Assembly: GCA_963820415.1 (NCBI GenBank)
Contig: CAWFZT010000015.1
Coordinates: forward strand, 65,040 to 129,039
Source: CAWFZT01 sp963820415
GTDB taxonomy: Bacteria > Chloroflexota > Anaerolineae > Anaerolineales > Anaerolineaceae
Direction of reading: 5' to 3'
DNA length: 64,000 nt
Shown here: positions 26,262 through 34,616 of the stretch, piece by piece
How positions within the stretch are numbered: the stretch's first letter is position 1
Layout: each line of letters begins with the position of its first letter
Translations under genes and position numbers: made by a program
The notes under the pieces: generated by a model
The model's input: only the letters and a program-made list of their open reading frames with translations
Databases searched by the model: none
Told to the model about the DNA's origin: nothing

Positions 26262-27056
26262 GTGAATGGGATTTATCGGGCTCTAGCTGAGCTAGAAGAA
26301 AAAGGTGAAGGTGGTGTCTTATGCACCATTGTAAGCAGCCAAGGCTCGACCCCGCGCCATGAAGGGAGCAAATTACTGCTTTACCCGGATGGACACTTTA
26401 TCGGCTCAGTGGGAGGTGGAGAGGTTGAGGGACGCGTTATCAATGAAGCAGGTCAAGCCTTATTGGATGGAAAAATCCGGCTCCTGAGGTATGATATGGT
26501 AAATCCGCAGCAAGGAGACCCGGGTGTGTGTGGTGGTACTCTGGAGGTTTTTGTGGAACCATTGAAACCTAAACCAACCCTGCTAATTATCGGAGGAGGC
26601 CACGTTGGAAATGCCATTGCTCACCTGGCCCATTGGCTCGGATTCAGGGTAGGCGTCTCGGATGACCGGCCTGAATTTTGCACACCCGAGGCAAATCCAG
26701 ATGCGGATTTCTTTGTGCCTGTGCCGATGGCAGAAGTACCATCAAAAATGTCTATTACCCCTTATACTTATATAGTATTGCCTACGCGAGGTATGGCCGT
26801 CGATGTAAAAGGTTTGCCTACCCTACTGGAGACCAAAGCTGCCTATATAGGACTGATTGGCTCGCGCCGTCGTTGGCTAATGACCAGAAAAGCGTTGGTC
26901 GAAGCAGGCGTGCCTGATGAAAAGGTTAATCGGATCAATGCTCCGATGGGCCTGGAATTAAAAGCTGAAACGCCGGAGGAGATCGCGGTTAGTATTCTGG
27001 CTGAAATTATCATGCTGCGCAATGGTGGAACAGGCCAGAGCATGAAAATATATTAG
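26262..27056 (+). CDS. xdhC: XdhC/CoxI family molybdenum cofactor maturation factor
   Basis: A 264-residue XdhC. The N-terminal domain has TIVSSQGSTPRHEGSKLLL and SVGGGEVEGRVI, and the C-terminal Rossmann domain has LLIIGGGHVGNAIAHLA and later IGLIGSRRRW. XdhC binds the molybdenum cofactor, supports its sulfuration and hands it to the apo-hydroxylase. The GTG start follows the previous stop directly (TAGGTG) and has a GGAGG site. It serves one or both hydroxylases of this cluster. Confidence 0.92.
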   Translation: MNGIYRALAELEEKGEGGVLCTIVSSQGSTPRHEGSKLLLYPDGHFIGSVGGGEVEGRVINEAGQALLDGKIRLLRYDMVNPQQGDPGVCGGTLEVFVEPLKPKPTLLIIGGGHVGNAIAHLAHWLGFRVGVSDDRPEFCTPEANPDADFFVPVPMAEVPSKMSITPYTYIVLPTRGMAVDVKGLPTLLETKAAYIGLIGSRRRWLMTRKALVEAGVPDEKVNRINAPMGLELKAETPEEIAVSILAEIIMLRNGGTGQSMKIY

Positions 27057-27068
27057 CGTGGAGGTTCT

Positions 27069-28481
27069 ATGTGGCAGGATTACATCAGCGCCAGTAACAT
27101 CGAGGAAGTCCTTCAGGTATTACAGGAAAAGCAGGAGCGTTCACGCATAATTGCCGGGGGAACTGACCTGATTCTCGAAATGGAGCGCGGGGTTTGGAAA
27201 AATATCGCCACTCTCGTCGATATCACACGTATTCCCGGGTTGGATCAAATTTCCCTGGATGAGGACGGCATGATCCACCTCGGAGCGCTGGTCACTCACA
27301 ACCAGTGTGTTGGCTCGATGATTATTCGAGAGTATGCCTTTCCGTTGGCAAGAGCTTGCTGGGAAGTGGGTTCACCGCAAATTCGCAATCGCGGTTCAAT
27401 TGCAGGAAATTTGATAACTGCTTCCCCAGCAAACGATACGATCACCCCATTGATGGCCCTGGGGGTCCGGCTTACTTTGCGGTCATCAAACAGCGAACGA
27501 ATTATTCCTTTAGACAGCTTTTATATGGGTGTGCGTAAAACGGTCATGAAGCCGGATGAAATGCTGGTCGATATTGCCATACCAGCCTCAGGAAAAAACC
27601 GGATAGGAACTTTTTACAAGCTGGCTTTGCGCCGGGCCCAGGCTATTTCCCTGGTCAACGCAGCTATTGTTTTGGATCTCGACGGTGAGATTGTAAAATC
27701 GGCCGCGATTACCCTCGGTGCTGTGGCTCCGACGATTATCCATGCTGTCGAAGCTGAGAATTATCTATCCGGAAAGAGACTGACTGCAGACACGATTGAG
27801 GCTGCTGCCGGCCTGTCAATGAATTCCGCTAGGCCGATCAGCGATATTCGCAGTTCAGTCTCTTACCGGAGGCAGATGGTGAAAGTAATCACTCGCAGAT
27901 GCCTGGAATCAATAGCTAATAGAAAAGAAAGATCCAATTTTCCTGTAGCTCCAATCCTTCTGTGGGGGAAGGATAAGGTGAAAAAGGAGATTTTAAAGAG
28001 TAAAGTTCACCACGATGGGCAGGCTCATATCGAAACCACGATTAATGGCAAGAAATATGTGATCAAAACTGGCCAACATAAAACTCTTCTGCGCTTCCTG
28101 CGCGAAGATATTGGGCTGACCGGCACCAAGGAGGGGTGTGCTGAAGGCGAATGCGGCACCTGTACTATTTTCTTAGATGGGAAAGCGGTAATGAGTTGTA
28201 TGGTGCCGGCGCCGCGAGCTCACCTCGCCGAGATTGTTACCATAGAAGGTCTGGCAGACGGTGATCATCTCCACCCGGTCCAACAGGCTTTTATTGAGAT
28301 GGGCGCTGTGCAATGCGGATACTGTACGCCGGGTTTCATCATGTCGGCAGCCAAGTTGTTAGAAGAAAAACCAGAGCCTGTATTCGAAGATATCCAACAG
28401 GCTATCACAGGAAATCTTTGTCGTTGCACGGGCTATTATAAAATAATCGAAGCCATAGAACTTGCCGCAAGAAAGGGGTAA
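27069..28481 (+). CDS. Molybdenum hydroxylase, fused FAD and [2Fe-2S] subunit
   Basis: A 470-residue fusion. Residues 1-285 are the FAD-binding CoxM-like domain (SRIIAGGTDLILEMERG, IRNRGSIAGNLITASPANDT), and about 315-470 form a CoxS-like two-cluster iron-sulfur domain with CAEGECGTCTIFLDG, QCGYCTPGF and CRCTGYY. A spacer of about 25 residues joins them. The order FAD then Fe-S is opposite in partner choice to the other enzyme, where Fe-S is fused to the molybdopterin part. It belongs with the 28898 molybdopterin subunit. Confidence 0.92.
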   Translation: MWQDYISASNIEEVLQVLQEKQERSRIIAGGTDLILEMERGVWKNIATLVDITRIPGLDQISLDEDGMIHLGALVTHNQCVGSMIIREYAFPLARACWEVGSPQIRNRGSIAGNLITASPANDTITPLMALGVRLTLRSSNSERIIPLDSFYMGVRKTVMKPDEMLVDIAIPASGKNRIGTFYKLALRRAQAISLVNAAIVLDLDGEIVKSAAITLGAVAPTIIHAVEAENYLSGKRLTADTIEAAAGLSMNSARPISDIRSSVSYRRQMVKVITRRCLESIANRKERSNFPVAPILLWGKDKVKKEILKSKVHHDGQAHIETTINGKKYVIKTGQHKTLLRFLREDIGLTGTKEGCAEGECGTCTIFLDGKAVMSCMVPAPRAHLAEIVTIEGLADGDHLHPVQQAFIEMGAVQCGYCTPGFIMSAAKLLEEKPEPVFEDIQQAITGNLCRCTGYYKIIEAIELAARKG

Positions 28482-28483
28482 CC

Positions 28484-28852
28484 ATGGGTAAATATAGCAG
28501 TATGCAGAATCGAAACGAAACCAAAAAACAGCCCGAAGGACTTCCTCCCATATGGCGTGGGATCGGATTCGGCATGATGATCTTGATCCCAGGCATGGCT
28601 TACGTAGGGATGCTGGTACTAATGCAGTATAACCAGGATCATAATTTGTTTCCGATTCCTATGGACATGATCAACAAGACCGCAGGCGACCCGTTGCTGT
28701 TTATCAAGATCAGCGTTGTTCTGGTATTAATGTTGGTGCTTTATGCGATTTTAATGATGGTTACTTTCCTGCTAAATAAAATCTTTACCCCTTCTCAATT
28801 GGGACCCTTTGATGTCCCCCGCGAAGCGTATCGACGAAGACGACGACCCTAA
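28484..28852 (+). CDS. Small two-helix membrane protein of unknown function
   Basis: A 122-residue protein with two hydrophobic helices (GFGMMILIPGMAYVGMLVLM, about 27-46; VVLVLMLVLYAILMMVTFLL, about 76-95) and a basic C-terminal tail ending in RRRRRP. I recognise no family. It lies 2 bp after one hydroxylase subunit and 45 bp before the other, so it is inside the enzyme's operon. It may be a membrane anchor for the hydroxylase, or an unrelated gene inserted by rearrangement. Starts at 28484 or the internal ATG at 28502. Confidence 0.75.
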   Translation: MGKYSSMQNRNETKKQPEGLPPIWRGIGFGMMILIPGMAYVGMLVLMQYNQDHNLFPIPMDMINKTAGDPLLFIKISVVLVLMLVLYAILMMVTFLLNKIFTPSQLGPFDVPREAYRRRRRP

Positions 28853-28897
28853 ATCAACTTTAATCATTCCGTATTCATTTCGTCAAAGAGACTTTTT

Positions 28898-31120
28898 ATG
28901 AATTATCTTGGCCACTCTATTACGCGGGTTGACGCGCCTGGTAAAGTGAAAGGGGAAACGTTCTATCCGGGAGATATCAACCTGCCCAACCAGGCGTATA
29001 TGAAAATTTTATTCGCCAGGCGGCCGCATGCCATTATTCACTGGATCGACACCTCTAAAGCAGAAAAGACGCCTGGCGTTTTGGCAGTGTTCACAGCTAA
29101 AGATGTCCCGGTGAATGAATACGGTTTGATCATGAACGACCAGCCGGTATTATGTGGGCCCGGTTCGACTAAACTATATGCAGACAGGGTGTGTTTTATC
29201 GGAGACCAGGTGGCGTTAGTGGTAGCTGAGACTGAGGAAATTGCCGCCGAAGCTCTCAATATGATCGTGGTCGATTATGAGGACCTCCCGGTAGTTACCA
29301 ATCCGTTGGACGGGATGAAATCCGACGCAACCATCCTCCATCCGGATCGTGGCTCGAACATTTTTTGCCATTATCGCATCAGGAAAGGCGATGTGGAAGC
29401 TGCTTTTGCCCAAGCAGATGTTATTGTGGAAGAAGATTATCAGACGCCAGCCCAGGAGCATGCTTACTTACAACCTGAAGCCGGGTTGAGTTATGTCGAT
29501 CCAGAAGGTAGAGTCACCGTTATCGTAGCTGGCCAATGGACGCATGAAGATCAGGCCCAGATTGCGCACGCCCTGGGAATGCCTGCCGAAAATATCAGAG
29601 TGATTTATCCGGCAATCGGAGGCGCTTTTGGTGGGCGCGAAGATATGTCTGTACAAATCGTTTTGGCCTTGGCTGCCTGGCGGATGAACCAGATGGGTAT
29701 CAACCGGCCGGTGAAAATCATCTGGAGCCGGGAAGAATCGATCATTGGACATCACAAACGTCACCCATCTTACATCCACTCGAAATGGGGGGCCACTAAG
29801 GCGGGTAAAATTGTCGCCGCACAGGTTGAACTGATCGCCGATGGAGGCGGGTATGCGTGCACCTCCACCAAAGTCCTGGGAAATGCAACCTTGCTTTGCA
29901 CCGGGCCTTATGAGATTCCCAACATTAAAGTCGATGCTTATGCGGTTTATACCAATAATGTGCCCACCGGAGCTTTCCGAGGTTTCGGTGGGCCTCAAGC
30001 CGCTTTCTCAGCCAAATCACAAATAAATAAGCTGGCTGAGTTATTGGAGATGGATCCTGTTGAAATCCGAATGCGTAACCTGCTTAAAGAAGGCTCTTTA
30101 TTGTCGGTGGGTACGCCTTTGCCAAAGGGTGTCACCATGGACCTGGTGCTGGCCAAATGCGCCGAAAAAGCAGGATGGCAGCCCACTTCAAATGGATGGG
30201 CGTACAAGCCCAAACCCGAAAATCAAAAAACGCCACCTCATATTTTACATGGGCTGGGTTTGGGTTGTGGTTTTAAGAATGTCGGATTCTCTTTTGGGGC
30301 ACCAGAGCAATCTATTGCTACTATAGAATTGCAAGGGGGAACTGAAATCGAAAAAGCGATTTTATACCACGCCGGCGCCGATGTAGGCCAGGGAGCACAT
30401 ACGATCTTTTCCCAGATGGCTGCCGAAGCTTTGCAAATTCCGCTGGAAAAAATCCACCTTGTGGTTTCGGATACCCTGCTAACTGGAGATTCGGGTAGCG
30501 CGTCTGCGTCTCGGATGACCTTTATGGCTGGTAATTCGATCAAAGGTGCTGCAGAAATGGCGCTGCAAAAGTGGAAAAACGAAGAAAGACCTGCAACAGC
30601 CACTTATACATATCGCCCGCCCAAAACAACCCCCTTTGACCCCGAAACCGGCAAGTCAGAGCCGAATTTCGCCTACGGGTACGTGGCCGAAGCAGCCGAG
30701 GTAGAGGTGGATACAGAAACAGGCCAGGTCAGAATGGGACAGGTGATCTGTGTCGATGATGTCGGTCATGCTGTCAATCCGAACCTGGTCGAAGGACAGA
30801 TTGAAGGTGCTGTCGTCCAGGCTGAGGGATACACTCTCCTAGAGAACCTGATTGAAAAGAATGGCCAGGTGTTGACGCCGACTTTTTCCACTTATCTTAT
30901 CCCGACCGTTTTGGACGTTCCGGATGAAGTGGAGTCGATCATCCTCGAATATCCCGACCCAATTGGCCCATGGGGGGCGCGTGGGATGGCAGAAATGCCA
31001 TATCTGCCTTTTGCCGCTACCGTTATTGCTGCAGTACACAACGCCACTGGAGTATGGTTCAACGATTTTCCCTTAACTCCCGAACGGGTGCTGAAGGGAT
31101 TGGGAAAGCTTGAAGAATAG
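28898..31120 (+). CDS. Molybdenum hydroxylase, molybdopterin-binding subunit (CoxL/XdhA-like)
   Basis: A 740-residue catalytic subunit with the aldehyde oxidase/xanthine dehydrogenase hammerhead (about 15-125) and molybdopterin domains. Motifs are AIGGAFGGREDMS, PTGAFRGFGGPQAAF, HAGADVGQGAHTIFSQMA, and GARGMAEMPYLPFAATV with the catalytic glutamate position. It lacks the CO dehydrogenase active loop with its cysteine, so it is not carbon monoxide dehydrogenase. Together with 27069-28481 it makes a full hydroxylase. Substrate unknown. Confidence 0.92.
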   Translation: MNYLGHSITRVDAPGKVKGETFYPGDINLPNQAYMKILFARRPHAIIHWIDTSKAEKTPGVLAVFTAKDVPVNEYGLIMNDQPVLCGPGSTKLYADRVCFIGDQVALVVAETEEIAAEALNMIVVDYEDLPVVTNPLDGMKSDATILHPDRGSNIFCHYRIRKGDVEAAFAQADVIVEEDYQTPAQEHAYLQPEAGLSYVDPEGRVTVIVAGQWTHEDQAQIAHALGMPAENIRVIYPAIGGAFGGREDMSVQIVLALAAWRMNQMGINRPVKIIWSREESIIGHHKRHPSYIHSKWGATKAGKIVAAQVELIADGGGYACTSTKVLGNATLLCTGPYEIPNIKVDAYAVYTNNVPTGAFRGFGGPQAAFSAKSQINKLAELLEMDPVEIRMRNLLKEGSLLSVGTPLPKGVTMDLVLAKCAEKAGWQPTSNGWAYKPKPENQKTPPHILHGLGLGCGFKNVGFSFGAPEQSIATIELQGGTEIEKAILYHAGADVGQGAHTIFSQMAAEALQIPLEKIHLVVSDTLLTGDSGSASASRMTFMAGNSIKGAAEMALQKWKNEERPATATYTYRPPKTTPFDPETGKSEPNFAYGYVAEAAEVEVDTETGQVRMGQVICVDDVGHAVNPNLVEGQIEGAVVQAEGYTLLENLIEKNGQVLTPTFSTYLIPTVLDVPDEVESIILEYPDPIGPWGARGMAEMPYLPFAATVIAAVHNATGVWFNDFPLTPERVLKGLGKLEE

Positions 31121-31167
31121 TTTTTTCTGTTTTCCATAAAACCTTTCTTGAGGTAAGAAGGTCTATA

Positions 31168-32493
31168 TTGAAGCTCGTAAAGGCGATAAGAGCCAGGCGT
31201 TCACTTCGGCTTGCATTAGTAGGGGCAGGTGGGAAGACAACCGCCATGTTCCAACTGGCGCACCAAATGGAGCCTCCCGTTCTGGTTTCAGCCAGTACGC
31301 ATTTGGGTATAGAACAGGCTAGGTTGGCGGATGCGCATTTTATTCTTGTTTCACCGGTGAAAGCTGCGGAGCTAAAAAGCCGATTGGTAGATGGGGTGAA
31401 CCTGTTCACCGGGCCTCCAAGTGAAGACAACCGCACCAATGGATTAACGGATTTTGACCTTGACACGCTTCATCAATTGGCTGAAGAGTTGGCTTGCCCG
31501 CTGCTGGTTGAGGCAGATGGATCGCGAAGGCTGCCGCTCAAAGCACCCGCCGATCATGAACCTCCAATTCCGCCCTGGGTGAATACAGTCGCCGTAGTAG
31601 TGGGTTTATCAGGACTGGGAATACCATTAACTGCCGATACAGTCCACCGGGCAGAGAGGTTTGCTGCTGTGTCTGGCGCTGAGATGGGAAAACCAGTTAC
31701 CATGCCGTCAATAATGCGCGCCCTGGCGCATCCTCTGGGGGGGCTGAAAAATATTCCAACGGGTGCTCGGAAGGTAGTGATTTTCAACCAGGCTGACACA
31801 CCTTCACTCCAGGCCGAAGCTGCCTGGGCTGTCCAGGAACTGTGGCGAAGTTACGAGAGCGTTTTGATCGCCTCACTTGGGCAGGCAGATGGCTTGGTTC
31901 ATGCGGTATATGAGCCAACCGCCGGGATTGTTTTGGCGGGGGGTAGTTCGCAACGTTTGGGGCAACCTAAAGCGTTGTTAGAATGGAAAGGGCAACCTTT
32001 TATCCGTACCATTGTACAAACTGGAATGGCTGCCGGCTTATCTGATATCACCGTCGTAGTGGGCTCTGTCGTTGAGCCGATCCGAGAAGTATTGGGAGAT
32101 TTGCCTGTCAAGGTCATCGAAAATCCGGATTGGCAGGCAGGGCAAAGCAGCTCTATCCGGGCAGGCATCGAAGCATTGCCTGATCGGGCAGGATCGGTGG
32201 TCTTCTTATTATGCGACCAGCCTCACATCCCGGCCTTGTTGGTACGCAGCCTGGTTGAGAAACACAGTCAGACTCTGGCGCCGGTGATCAGCCCCCTGGT
32301 AGATGGAAAAAGGGCCAACCCGGTCTTATTTGACCGGGATACTTTTCCAGATCTTCACCGCCTGCAAGGGGATGTCGGTGGCAGAGCTATTTTCTCAAAA
32401 TACTCACCGGTTTGGCTTCCCTGGGATGACAGCTCGATCACCCTAGATGTGGATACGCCAGAAGATTATCAACGTTTGCTGAAAATCGGGTGA
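31168..32493 (+). CDS. YqeC-MocA fusion: selenium-dependent hydroxylase accessory protein with molybdopterin cytidylyltransferase domain
   Basis: A 441-residue two-domain protein. Residues 1-235 match YqeC, the accessory protein of selenium-dependent molybdenum hydroxylases: a P-loop LVGAGGKTTAMF near residue 17 and LLVEADGSRRLPLKAP. Residues 250-440 are a MobA-like nucleotidyltransferase with GIVLAGGSSQRLGQPKALL, FLLCDQPHIP and LDVDTPEDYQRL. MocA makes molybdopterin cytosine dinucleotide and releases pyrophosphate. Start TTG 31168 follows GAGGTAAGAAGG. The fusion physically links the two maturation steps. Confidence 0.88.
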   Translation: MKLVKAIRARRSLRLALVGAGGKTTAMFQLAHQMEPPVLVSASTHLGIEQARLADAHFILVSPVKAAELKSRLVDGVNLFTGPPSEDNRTNGLTDFDLDTLHQLAEELACPLLVEADGSRRLPLKAPADHEPPIPPWVNTVAVVVGLSGLGIPLTADTVHRAERFAAVSGAEMGKPVTMPSIMRALAHPLGGLKNIPTGARKVVIFNQADTPSLQAEAAWAVQELWRSYESVLIASLGQADGLVHAVYEPTAGIVLAGGSSQRLGQPKALLEWKGQPFIRTIVQTGMAAGLSDITVVVGSVVEPIREVLGDLPVKVIENPDWQAGQSSSIRAGIEALPDRAGSVVFLLCDQPHIPALLVRSLVEKHSQTLAPVISPLVDGKRANPVLFDRDTFPDLHRLQGDVGGRAIFSKYSPVWLPWDDSSITLDVDTPEDYQRLLKIG

Positions 32494-32499
32494 ATTCAG

Positions 32500-33126
32500 T
32501 TGAACAATCCAGAAAAATCTTTTGCGGAGTCAGATGTCGCAGGCGTGGTCCTGGCGGCTGGATTATCGCGTCGGATGGGCCAGCCTAAAATGGTTCTACC
32601 CTGGGGTAACCGGACTGTGATTGGTCAAGTTGTGGGGATACTGCAAATCGCCGGAGTCCAAATAATTACGATCGTAACCGGCGGAACGGCCGACCTGATT
32701 GAAGCTGCTCTGGAGAGTTACCGGGTGAGCACGGTTTTTAACCCGAACTATGCAAATGGCGACATGCTATTCTCAATCCAAACCGGATTAGTTTCTCTTC
32801 CGGAGTATGTTCAAGCTGCCTTGGTCGTCCTGGGAGATCAGCCGCAGATTGAAGAGAGAACGGTCAGAGATATGATTGATTTATACCGCCAGGAAAAACC
32901 ACTGTTGATCGTACCCAGTTTCAACATGCGAGGCGGGCATCCGTGGCTAATCGAGAAGGGTCTATGGCCTGATATTCAAGCCCTTACTCCTCCTGACACG
33001 ATGAGAAATTTCTTTCATCGGCATAGTAATTTTATACGCTACCTGGAAGTGGATTCATCCAGCATCCTGAGCGACCTGGACTCTCCAGAAGATTATGATA
33101 ATAATAAACCTGTTCCTCAGGGTTGA
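32500..33126 (+). CDS. MocA-like molybdenum cofactor cytidylyltransferase
   Basis: A 208-residue nucleotidyltransferase. It opens with VVLAAGLSRRMGQPKMVLPW, has VVLGDQPQI, and a short C-terminus SDLDSPEDYDNN. The fold adds a nucleotide to molybdopterin; the MocA assignment (CTP) is supported by the hydroxylase context. It starts TTG 32500, only 6 bp after the YqeC-MocA fusion, giving the cluster two such domains. It is the last gene of the plus-strand cluster and its stop overlaps that of the convergent S41 gene by 10 bp. Confidence 0.87.
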   Translation: MNNPEKSFAESDVAGVVLAAGLSRRMGQPKMVLPWGNRTVIGQVVGILQIAGVQIITIVTGGTADLIEAALESYRVSTVFNPNYANGDMLFSIQTGLVSLPEYVQAALVVLGDQPQIEERTVRDMIDLYRQEKPLLIVPSFNMRGGHPWLIEKGLWPDIQALTPPDTMRNFFHRHSNFIRYLEVDSSSILSDLDSPEDYDNNKPVPQG

Positions 33127-34292
33127 ATTTTTTGAAGCTCTTTTACGGCTGCCTGGACAGCTTCGAGCCCATTGGCCTGATCTTCGGGAAGTTGGATATC
33201 TGGTTGTAAACCTTTCCCTTCTATGGAAGTAAAAAGGCCGGGTACCCACCAATGGGCTGCAGTGACGTGCAAGCTGGATCCATCTTGCAAGTCAAAAACC
33301 AGTTGAATGGTGTCTTTTCCATAAGAAGGGAAACCAACCAGCAGGCAGCGTCTTTGACCTTGCAGAGCTCCTGCAACAATTTCGGCTGCACTGGCTGTGC
33401 CATGGTTGATCAAAACTACGAGCGGGACATCGGAATAAATGCCAGTTTTGCTCACGTTGAAACTTTCGGCCGGTTTGTTTCGATACTGCTGCTGGATCAC
33501 CAGGCCTTTTTTTAGAAATAATTTGGCCGAATCAACCCCGGCCTGTACCAGACCTCCGGAATTATCCCTCAGATCGAGGATAAAATTGGACGCTCCGTGC
33601 TGTTTCAAGTCATTGAATGCATTTTGGATTTCAGCAGGGGTCGTATCCGAGAATAAACTGACCTGGACGATTCCCGTCTGCGGCGCGCCAGTTACCAGGT
33701 TCCACACCACAGAGGGGATCGAAAATTCTTGGCGTGAGATCGAAAATTGATGGAGAGAATTATCCGGAGCCCTGGAAATGCCGATGAGGACGGTGGAATC
33801 GAACGGTCCGCGAATGGCAGCTTCGACATCATCCTGGGCAGTCTCGGGGGTAACCAGCAGGTTATCTACCTGAACCAGGCGGTCTCCATCCAGAAGGCCG
33901 GCTTTAGCCGCTGGCGAGTCAGGCAGTGGATAGAGGATGTAGTTTTTTTGAATATCCCGATCCAAGCGAACGCCAATCCCACCGAATTTCCCTTGAAGCT
34001 GATTGGTCTGCAGCTCATTCTGAGGTGGTTCAACAAAGACTGTGAATGGATCGTTGAATGCCTCCAGTAATCCGCGGATCATGCCATATTCTAGGATTTT
34101 AGGGGCCGGGAGAGGTTTTAAGGCATTATCCTTAAGCAACTCGTAGGCCTGGGTAAAAATAGGAAAGTCATTATGGCGTTGATAAATGATCTTCTGGGTG
34201 AGCAGCCCGGTGGTAAACAGTAACCCCATTAATAATAATTGTAGACCGATAAAAAGGATCAGGTTTTTCCGGCTGATCTTATTTTCGTTCAT
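33117..34292 (-). CDS. S41 family C-terminal processing peptidase
   Basis: A 391-residue periplasm-facing serine protease with an N-terminal membrane helix (about 10-33). A PDZ domain (GGIGVRLDRDIQKNYIL, AKAGLLDGDRLVQVDN) precedes the S41 catalytic domain, with FILDLRDNSGG, the nucleophile Ser in NHGTASAAEIVAGAL, and the Lys in PSYGKDTIQ. This Ser/Lys pair is intact. It cuts protein C-termini or degrades tagged proteins. ATG 34292 is preceded by GGGAG; a GTG at 34298 is an alternative. It follows the DUF2007 gene by 18 bp. Confidence 0.93.
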   Translation of the reverse strand: MNENKISRKNLILFIGLQLLLMGLLFTTGLLTQKIIYQRHNDFPIFTQAYELLKDNALKPLPAPKILEYGMIRGLLEAFNDPFTVFVEPPQNELQTNQLQGKFGGIGVRLDRDIQKNYILYPLPDSPAAKAGLLDGDRLVQVDNLLVTPETAQDDVEAAIRGPFDSTVLIGISRAPDNSLHQFSISRQEFSIPSVVWNLVTGAPQTGIVQVSLFSDTTPAEIQNAFNDLKQHGASNFILDLRDNSGGLVQAGVDSAKLFLKKGLVIQQQYRNKPAESFNVSKTGIYSDVPLVVLINHGTASAAEIVAGALQGQRRCLLVGFPSYGKDTIQLVFDLQDGSSLHVTAAHWWVPGLFTSIEGKGLQPDIQLPEDQANGLEAVQAAVKELQKIQP

Positions 34293-34310
34293 AATCACGA
34301 CTCCCGCCAG

Positions 34311-34594
34311 TTAGTCCTCGCCATCATTGTCTTCGTTATCGGAAGAATCTTCGTCTCCGTGGTTGTTAATAAAATCCCCGCGTTCCATCGAGGCGAGAAG
34401 TTCCAGGGCCTCATCAGTTTTTTCCTCAGGCACCAGGACATTTACTTCACCTAAAGGGCCAGACGTCATTCCAAACACTCTTCCAACACTTTCCTGGGAA
34501 ATCATCGCCGGAATCCCGGCGGCTTTAGGAATCCTTGTACCATTTCAGCATCCAACTGCCCGTTAGCGATGTAAACTGTGACATAATTGTTCAT
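34311..34594 (-). pseudogene. DUF2007-like putative signal-transducing protein, frameshifted
   Basis: From ATG 34594 the minus strand reads MNNYVTVYIANGQLDAEMVQ then changes frame before the helix AAGIPAMISQESVGRVFG, which resumes as a 64-residue frame from 34505. One base is missing at the TTT (plus strand) 34524-34526. Corrected length is about 94 residues, with the DUF2007 pattern of a ferredoxin-like fold (NGQLDAEMVQGFL, GEVNVLVPEEKTDEALELL) and an acidic tail (DEDSSDNEDNDGED). A role in signalling is only suggested by the family name. The upstream half was not called because of the shift. Confidence 0.75.
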
Positions 34595-34616
34595 CAGGAC
34601 CTCACTTATAATTTTT

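Noticed and set aside
29468..29998. Long open frame (176 residues) on the minus strand inside the molybdopterin subunit gene
   Set aside because: Its codon pattern mirrors the real plus-strand gene, and it has no ribosome site or known motif; it is an antisense shadow.
28898..31120. Aerobic carbon monoxide dehydrogenase large subunit
   Set aside because: The active-site loop with the copper-binding cysteine (AYRCSFR type) is absent; the loop here is GAFRGFGGPQ as in xanthine/aldehyde enzymes.
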